A DNA stretch of 11,226 bases from the NCBI GenBank assembly GCA_013697465.1, contig JACCWU010000029.1, positions 1-11,226 of the forward strand. The letters are read 5' to 3'. The notes beneath the pieces were generated by a model. The model saw only the letters and a list, made by a program, of their open reading frames with translations. It made no database searches and was not told the DNA's origin. Below, piece after piece: positions 6,823-11,226 of this stretch. The DNA comes from Actinomycetota bacterium (GTDB lineage: Bacteria; Actinomycetota; Thermoleophilia; Gaiellales; Gaiellaceae). The stretch's first letter is position 1; every line of letters begins with the position of its first letter. Made by a program: the position numbers and the translations under genes.

Positions 6823-7727
6823 GGCTCGGACTGCTGACCGCTCCGTTTCCACGCCGCTCGCTCGACCGGGTCGCTGCCTGGGCCGCGGGCGAGGGGTTCC
6901 AGATGCTGGAGGTCGCCTGCTGGCCCGCGGCGGGCGCCGAACGCCGTCGCTACGCGGGTACGTCCCATATCGACGTCACCCGTGTCGACCCAGCCCGCGT
7001 GCGGGACGTCCTCGACCGGCACGGGCTCGAAATCTCCTCGCTCGCGTACTACCCGAACAACCTCCACGCCGACCCCGGCGAGCGCAAGGCCGCGAATTCG
7101 CATCTGCGCAAGGTGATCGACGCCGCCGCGAAGCTCGACGTTCCGATCGTCGGGACCTTCGTGGGGCGCGACAAGACGAAGAACGTCCCGGACAACTTCA
7201 GGGAGTTCCGCAAGGTCTGGCCCCGGCTCGTCGACTACGCCGAGTTGCGCGGCGTCAAGATCGCGATCGAGGACTGTCCGATGATCTTCTCCTACGACGA
7301 GTGGCCCGGCGGCACGAACCTGGCCTCGACGCCGGCGGCGTGGGACGAGATGTTCTCGATCGTGGACAGCCCGAGCTTCGGCCTCAACCTCGATCCGTCC
7401 CACCTCGTCTGGCTGATGATCGACTACGAGCGGGTCGTCCGCGACTACGCCTCCAAGATCCTGCACGTGCACGCGAAGGACATGGAGATCGACCGGGATG
7501 GTCTCTACCGGAACGGCACGCTCTCGCTGGGTATGGGCTGGCAGGTCCCGCGGCTGCCCGGGCTCGGCGAGGTGCGCTGGGATCGGTTCGTGTCGGCGCT
7601 CTACCGCGAGGGCTACGACTACGTCGTCTCGATCGAGCACGAGGACCGCGCGTTCGAGGCGACGGAAGACCTCGTGAAGCGCGGCTTTCTCATTGCGCGG
7701 GATGCGCTTCGGCCGCTGCTCCACTGA
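6819..7727 (+). CDS. Xylose isomerase-like TIM-barrel sugar isomerase/epimerase (AP endonuclease family 2 fold)
   Basis: A 302-residue protein of the xylose-isomerase-like TIM-barrel superfamily (IolE, hydroxypyruvate isomerase, D-tagatose/psicose epimerase relatives). The expected divalent-metal ligands are present in order: E151 in IAIEDCP, D192 in LNLDPSH, H218 in ILHVHAKD and E273 in SIEHED. This arrangement supports a metal-dependent isomerase, epimerase or dehydratase, not DNA repair. The usual partner of this fold in sugar and cyclitol operons is a Gfo/Idh/MocA dehydrogenase, and here the two genes overlap by 4 bases (ATGA). Such pairs often interconvert and oxidise keto-sugars or inositols. 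The specific substrate is unknown. The gene ends the plus-strand block 8 bases before the stop of a convergent gene. Confidence 0.88.
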   Translation: MRLGLLTAPFPRRSLDRVAAWAAGEGFQMLEVACWPAAGAERRRYAGTSHIDVTRVDPARVRDVLDRHGLEISSLAYYPNNLHADPGERKAANSHLRKVIDAAAKLDVPIVGTFVGRDKTKNVPDNFREFRKVWPRLVDYAELRGVKIAIEDCPMIFSYDEWPGGTNLASTPAAWDEMFSIVDSPSFGLNLDPSHLVWLMIDYERVVRDYASKILHVHAKDMEIDRDGLYRNGTLSLGMGWQVPRLPGLGEVRWDRFVSALYREGYDYVVSIEHEDRAFEATEDLVKRGFLIARDALRPLLH

Positions 7728-7735
7728 GGGCCGGC

Positions 7736-8674
7736 TCAGAGTCTCGCGCGGTAGTGCTCGATCGTGCGGCGCACGCCTTGTGCGAGCGGGGTCTCCGTGA
7801 GCGAGCCGACGAGCTCCTCCAGCAGCCCGGACTCGAGCGACTCGGGAAACGGGAGCTGGTTGTGGTTCCAGGTGATCCTGCCGACGATCGCGGGCGCCGC
7901 GGACTCGATTGCCGCGACCATATCCTCCATCGCCCAGGCCACACCCGGGAAGTTCGCGATGTGTGCGCCCTCGGTCGCCGCTCGCGCCGCGAGCGCGAAG
8001 GCGCGGCCCACGTCAGGGGCGAAGTCGTACTGCGCGGTGCCGCCGTACGCGATGTCGCTCCCCTCTCCGCGGGCGGCGGCTTCCATCGCGAGCGTCGGTC
8101 CCGCGGTCATGCCCTGGTCGCGCCCGGGCCCGTAGACGACGTACGGCCGGATGCCGATCGACGCGACTCGGTCCTCGTTCCAGAACACGCGCGCGGTGCC
8201 CTCGTTCGCGAGCTTGTAGACCCCGTAGAGCGTCGAGGGAGCGGTGCCGCCGGACTCCGGCGCGGGCGAGGGGTCGGCTGCGTTGTAAACGGCAGTCGAG
8301 CTCGCGTACGCGAGACCGGTGATCCGCTTCAGCCGGGCCTTGACGGCCTCGAAGACGACGACGGTCCCGAAGACGTTCACATGTGCGCCTCGCATCGGGT
8401 CCGCGCGGCAGAACGGCACCTGGAGCGCCGCGAGATGGACGACCCGAGTGATCTCGTGCTCGTCGAGCACGCAGCCGACCGCGCGAGCGTCGGTGACGTC
8501 GCCCGACACGAGCGTCACGCGGTCGCGCTCGACGTCGTCGAGGACGAGTCTCAGCCGAGCGTCGTCGTCGCCGAGGTCGTAGGCGACCGGGTACTCGCCG
8601 TCGTCGAGCAGCGCCTTGATGGTCCAGGCGCCGAGGCAGCCCAGCGCGCCCGTGACCAGCGTTCTCTCAGCCAA
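7736..8674 (-). CDS. NAD-dependent epimerase/dehydratase (extended SDR)
   Basis: A 312-residue extended short-chain dehydrogenase. The N-terminal TGALGCLG holds the G-x-x-G-x-x-G dinucleotide motif (G9, G12, G15). Asp33 at the end of the second strand favours NAD over NADP. The catalytic residues are Ser125/126 in YASSTAVY and the Y150-x3-K154 pair in YGVYK. RPYVVYGPGR is a typical substrate-binding loop of sugar epimerases and related dehydrogenases. The start must be TTG at 8674, because the first strand begins at residue 5 and no ATG or GTG precedes it in frame. It overlaps the aldehyde dehydrogenase stop by 8 bases. Sugar-nucleotide epimerase, uronate-type dehydrogenase or four-carbon-acid dehydrogenase are all possible. 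Last gene of the minus-strand operon, it favours a catabolic role by context. Confidence 0.88.
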   Translation of the reverse strand: MAERTLVTGALGCLGAWTIKALLDDGEYPVAYDLGDDDARLRLVLDDVERDRVTLVSGDVTDARAVGCVLDEHEITRVVHLAALQVPFCRADPMRGAHVNVFGTVVVFEAVKARLKRITGLAYASSTAVYNAADPSPAPESGGTAPSTLYGVYKLANEGTARVFWNEDRVASIGIRPYVVYGPGRDQGMTAGPTLAMEAAARGEGSDIAYGGTAQYDFAPDVGRAFALAARAATEGAHIANFPGVAWAMEDMVAAIESAAPAIVGRITWNHNQLPFPESLESGLLEELVGSLTETPLAQGVRRTIEHYRARL

Positions 8675-10127
8675 GTGGAGCGTCTTGATAGACAGTCACG
8701 ACCTCCGTGTAGAACTCGATCGCGGCGCGGCCCTGTTCGTGCGGTCCCCAGCCCGAGCCCTTGATGCCGCCGAAGGGGACGTGGACGTCGGCGCCCGCGG
8801 TCTGCGAGTTCACGTGGATGATCCCGGCGCCGATCTCGCCGGTGAAGCGCTGCACCGCATGCAGGTCGCGCGTGAAGATCGAGGCCGACAGCCCGAAGCG
8901 CACGGCATTCGCGCGCTCGATCCCTTCGTCGAGCGTCGAGAAGCGGTAGAGGGAGGTCACGGGGCCGAACACCTCCTCGCATGAGAGCTCGGCGTCGTCG
9001 GCCAGGCCTTCGAACACGGTGGGCTCGATCAGGTAGCCGTCGTCATCGCCTCGGCCGCCGCCGGCGAGGACGGTGCCGTCGCCCTTCGCGCGTTCGATCG
9101 CGGCCAGGATCTCCTCCATCGCTCCCTCGTTCACGACCGGCCCGACCTCGGTCTCGGGGTCGGCCGGGTCGCCGACCTTGCCGGCCTCGACGCGTGCCAG
9201 GAGACGGTCGCGGAAATCGTCGTACACGGCGTCCTGGACGAGGATGCGGCGCGTCGCCGTGCACTTCTGCCCGGCCGACCAGAACGCCCCCGCGTAGGAC
9301 GCTTCGACGGCCCGGTCGAGCTCGGCGTCGGCCATGACGACCAGCGGGTTGTGGCCGCCGAGCTCGAGCTGCACGCGGCAGTCGCGGGCCGTCGCCTCCT
9401 CGCGCACCGACCGGCCCACGGGCACCGAGCCCGTGAAGGAAAGCGCTCGCACACCGGGATTCCGGACGAGCTCGGCGCCGACCTTCGACCCCGATCCCGT
9501 GAGCACGTTCAGCACGCCCGGCGGCAAATCTGCCTCCGCGAACGCCTCGGCGACGTGCAGGCCCGTCCGGGGCGCCTCGTATCCGAGCTTCAGGACGACG
9601 GTGTTTCCGTAGATGAGCGCCGGCGCGAGCTTCCACACGGGGATCGCGATCGGGAAGTTCCAGGGCGTAATGAGGGCGACCACGCCGAGCGGGCGGCGAA
9701 GCGTGTAGAGCCGCTGGTTCGGGACGGACGGCTCGTACATCTCGCCGGCCGGCCGCCACGCCTCGCCGGCGGCGAAGCGCAGGATGGTCGCGGCCCGCAG
9801 TGCCTCGAGGCGCGCCTCGCGCAACGGCTTCCCCATCTCCGCGGTCATGTCCTGAGCGATCCGCTCGGCGCGAGCCTCGATCGCGTTCGCCGCTTTGCCG
9901 AAGTACGCGGCGCGCGCACTGGCCGGAAGGGACGACCACGCGGGGAACGCGTCCTGCGCGGCCTCGATCGCGGCGTGCGCGTCCTCGGCATCCGATGCGG
10001 GATAGATCCCGGTCACCTGGGAAGGCCGCCACGGGTTGTGCTTCTCGTACGTCTCTCCGCCGGCGCTGTCGCGCCACTCCCCGCCGACGTAGTTCTTCGC
10101 CGGCGATCCGGTGAGGGTCTCAGACAT
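8667..10127 (-). CDS. NAD(P)-dependent aldehyde dehydrogenase, probable 2-oxoglutarate semialdehyde dehydrogenase type
   Basis: A 486-residue ALDH of standard length, oxidising an aldehyde to a carboxylic acid. The catalytic set is complete: N157 in TPWNFPI, E255 in LELGG, nucleophile C289 in GQKCTATRR and the EEVFGP motif (384-389). The C-terminus (PFGGIKGSGWGPHEQGRAAIEFYT region, 451-474) resembles alpha-ketoglutarate-semialdehyde dehydrogenases of Weimberg-type operons, and the gene directly follows an XylX/KdaD-like dehydratase that would make that substrate. Benzaldehyde-type or succinate-semialdehyde dehydrogenase cannot be excluded. One oddity: the cofactor-binding K-P-x-E segment reads KLGYE (180-184). 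Start ATG 10127 has a good AAAGGAA 8 bases upstream. It overlaps genes at both ends by 8 bases. Confidence 0.9.
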   Translation of the reverse strand: MSETLTGSPAKNYVGGEWRDSAGGETYEKHNPWRPSQVTGIYPASDAEDAHAAIEAAQDAFPAWSSLPASARAAYFGKAANAIEARAERIAQDMTAEMGKPLREARLEALRAATILRFAAGEAWRPAGEMYEPSVPNQRLYTLRRPLGVVALITPWNFPIAIPVWKLAPALIYGNTVVLKLGYEAPRTGLHVAEAFAEADLPPGVLNVLTGSGSKVGAELVRNPGVRALSFTGSVPVGRSVREEATARDCRVQLELGGHNPLVVMADAELDRAVEASYAGAFWSAGQKCTATRRILVQDAVYDDFRDRLLARVEAGKVGDPADPETEVGPVVNEGAMEEILAAIERAKGDGTVLAGGGRGDDDGYLIEPTVFEGLADDAELSCEEVFGPVTSLYRFSTLDEGIERANAVRFGLSASIFTRDLHAVQRFTGEIGAGIIHVNSQTAGADVHVPFGGIKGSGWGPHEQGRAAIEFYTEVVTVYQDAPLG

Positions 10128-10944
10128 AGGCGGGGTTCCTTTCCACGAGGCTGGAGGCGAGCACGACCGGGTTCGTCAGCACCCCGATCCCTGGCACCTG
10201 GATCTCGACAACCTGACCCGGCTCGAGCGTGAAGTCGTCGGGCGGGACGAGTCCCGTACCGGTGAGGAGGACGCTACCGGCGGGGACGGGGTTGTCTCGC
10301 ATGAGGTACTCCACGAGCTCCGAGAACGAGCGCTTCATGCGGGCCGTGGACGTCTCGCCCGCGAAGACCTCCGCGCCGGATGTGCCGTAGATCCGCATGC
10401 GGATCTCGAGCGGCTCGTCGGGCACGGGGGAGAGGACCGCGGGGCCGAGCGCGCAAGCCCCCGCGTAGACCTTCGCCTGCGGCAGGTAGAGCGGGTTGGC
10501 GCCCTCGATCTCGCGGGAGGACACGTCGTTGCCGATGGTGACGCCGACCGCCTCGCCGTGGTCGCCCAGCACGATGCCGATCTCGGGCTCGGGCACGTCC
10601 CAGTTGGAGTCCGAACGGATCCCGATCGGCCGACCCGGCCCGACCGTCCGCCGGCAGCCAGCGTCCTTGAGGAAGAGCTCGGGGCGCTCCGCGTCGTAGA
10701 CGAGCGTGTACACGTCCTTTGCGGCGCTCTCCTCGACCCGCGCGTCCCGCGAGCGCTCGTACGTCACGCCGGCGCACCAGACCTCGGGCGGCTCGAGGGG
10801 AATCAGCAGCTCGTAGGGGTGCGCGAAGGTCAGCCGCTCGGCGTCGAGCGGCGTGACGTGCTCGCCGCGCTGGGTCAGCAGGACCCCGTCGTGCACCGCG
10901 CCGTACTCGATCCCGTGCGGCCCGCGCACCCGGACGCGGAGCAT
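10120..10944 (-). CDS. FAH-superfamily XylX/KdaD-like 2-keto-3-deoxy-pentonate dehydratase
   Basis: A 274-residue FAH-superfamily protein, clearly different from the one at 4306. Family metal ligands are E119 and E121 in VPEPEIGIVLG and D140 in IGNDVSSREIEG, with LLTGTGLVPPDDFTLEPGQ near the C-terminus. The CAGVTYERSRDAR (57-69) and YDAERPELFLK (83-93) blocks are those I associate with Caulobacter XylX and Sulfolobus KdaD, which dehydrate 2-keto-3-deoxy-xylonate or -arabinonate to 2-oxoglutarate semialdehyde. The next gene, an ALDH, would oxidise that product. The start is taken as ATG 10944, which overlaps the SDR stop by one base (TGATG). An in-frame ATG at 11001 would add 19 residues inside the SDR gene with no family match. 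Product is inferred; a diketo-acid hydrolase is the main alternative. Confidence 0.85.
   Translation of the reverse strand: MLRVRVRGPHGIEYGAVHDGVLLTQRGEHVTPLDAERLTFAHPYELLIPLEPPEVWCAGVTYERSRDARVEESAAKDVYTLVYDAERPELFLKDAGCRRTVGPGRPIGIRSDSNWDVPEPEIGIVLGDHGEAVGVTIGNDVSSREIEGANPLYLPQAKVYAGACALGPAVLSPVPDEPLEIRMRIYGTSGAEVFAGETSTARMKRSFSELVEYLMRDNPVPAGSVLLTGTGLVPPDDFTLEPGQVVEIQVPGIGVLTNPVVLASSLVERNPAYV
10136..10142 (-). promoter_or_regulatory. Shine-Dalgarno AAAGGAA for the aldehyde dehydrogenase
   Basis: On the minus strand AAAGGAA lies 8 bases upstream of the ATG at 10127, within the end of the XylX-like gene. It is one of the clearest ribosome binding sites in this operon and supports the chosen ALDH start despite the 8-base overlap. 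Confidence 0.6.
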
Positions 10945-11226
10945 CAGTACACCGCCCGGCCGCCGGAGATGTCGTAGGTCGCGCCCGTCGAGAAGGAGCA
11001 CTCCTCGCTCGCCAGCCAGCAGACGAGCGCCGCGACCTCGTCCGGGCTTCCCATGCGTCCCATGGGGATGCGCTCGACCATGTAGTCGATGTGCTCCTGC
11101 GAGATCCCCTCGAGGATCGGCGTCTGGATGACTGCCGGCGCGATGCAGTTCACGATGACGCCTGTGCGCGCGAGATCCTTGCCTACGGCCTTCGTCAGCG
11201 CGATCACGGCACCCTTGGAGGCGGAG
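10944..11226 (-). CDS. Short-chain dehydrogenase/reductase (SDR), C-terminal part only
   Basis: The frame is open to the window edge, so about 93 C-terminal residues are visible and the Rossmann N-terminus is missing. The visible part begins SASKGAV at the catalytic Y-S-A-S-K motif: Lys is at 11214-11216 and the Tyr codon is cut, with its last base being 11226. VNCIAPAVIQTPI follows (usual SDR N-x-I-x-P-G, with Ala for Gly), then GRMGSPDEVAALVCWLASEE and a C-terminal ISGGR. This is the FabG-like classical SDR pattern. A GTG at 11207 is internal, not a start. First in the visible operon before the XylX-like gene, it could be a sugar 1-dehydrogenase or a keto-deoxy-sugar-acid 4-dehydrogenase; the fragment cannot decide. 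Confidence 0.88.
   Translation of the reverse strand, partial: SASKGAVIALTKAVGKDLARTGVIVNCIAPAVIQTPILEGISQEHIDYMVERIPMGRMGSPDEVAALVCWLASEECSFSTGATYDISGGRAVY

Noticed and set aside
5497..6852. A 451-codon minus-strand frame opposite the Gfo/Idh/MocA gene
   Set aside because: It is the antisense shadow of a gene with clear family motifs; composition is His/Arg/Val/Asp-rich and no motif is recognisable.
6383..8764. A 793-codon open frame on the plus strand spanning the Gfo, isomerase and epimerase genes
   Set aside because: It runs across three well-supported genes on both strands, has Arg/Pro/Ser-rich composition typical of off-frame GC-rich DNA, and shows no domain.
10945..11001. Upstream in-frame ATG at 11001 for the XylX-like gene
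   Set aside because: The extra 19 residues lie in the SDR coding region and have no family match; the ATG at 10944 gives the normal N-terminus and a one-base coupled start.
1..11226. Mobile elements, CRISPR arrays, tRNA or rRNA genes
   Set aside because: No repeat-spacer pattern, transposase motif, terminal inverted repeats or structural RNA signature was found in reading both strands.

Overview
The window is very GC-rich and almost entirely coding. It has a strong G/C third-position bias, GTG and TTG starts, and neighbouring genes that overlap by 1, 4 or 8 bases. Together with a GntR/FCD regulator and a Cys-anchored WD40-like lipoprotein, this suggests an actinobacterium, perhaps a soil Thermoleophilia-type lineage. 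That placement is inferred from style only; no rRNA or marker gene is present. I see no mobile element, tRNA, rRNA or CRISPR array.

Layout. (A) Bases 1-3341, plus strand: the end of a branched-chain-amino-acid-type (HAAT) ABC importer operon, with livG (cut by the window edge) and livF. A beta-propeller lipoprotein and a zinc-free MDR (quinone-oxidoreductase-like) dehydrogenase follow. (B) 3376-4239, minus strand: a single U32-peptidase-like TIM-barrel protein. (C) 4306-7727, plus strand: an FAH-family enzyme, a GntR/FCD regulator, a Gfo/Idh/MocA dehydrogenase and a xylose-isomerase-like TIM-barrel enzyme. (D) 7736-11226, minus strand, read right to left: an SDR (cut by the window edge), a second FAH-superfamily protein of the XylX/KdaD 2-keto-3-deoxy-pentonate dehydratase type, an aldehyde dehydrogenase resembling 2-oxoglutarate-semialdehyde dehydrogenase, and an extended SDR (NAD-dependent epimerase/dehydratase).

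How the genes may work together. Block D looks like the lower half of a Weimberg-type oxidative pentose or sugar-acid route: 2-keto-3-deoxy-pentonate to 2-oxoglutarate semialdehyde to 2-oxoglutarate. The Caulobacter xylose operon has the same XylX-XylA adjacency. Block C holds a sugar or cyclitol dehydrogenase, an isomerase and their likely acid-responsive repressor, and converges on block D with only 8 bp between stops. I infer one sugar or sugar-acid catabolic locus. The aldonate dehydratase and lactonase are not in the window and may lie beyond base 11226. The substrate cannot be fixed from sequence alone.

The only spacers longer than about 30 bp are 3342-3375, 4240-4305 and 4954-4990. The last two carry the plausible promoter and operator signals.
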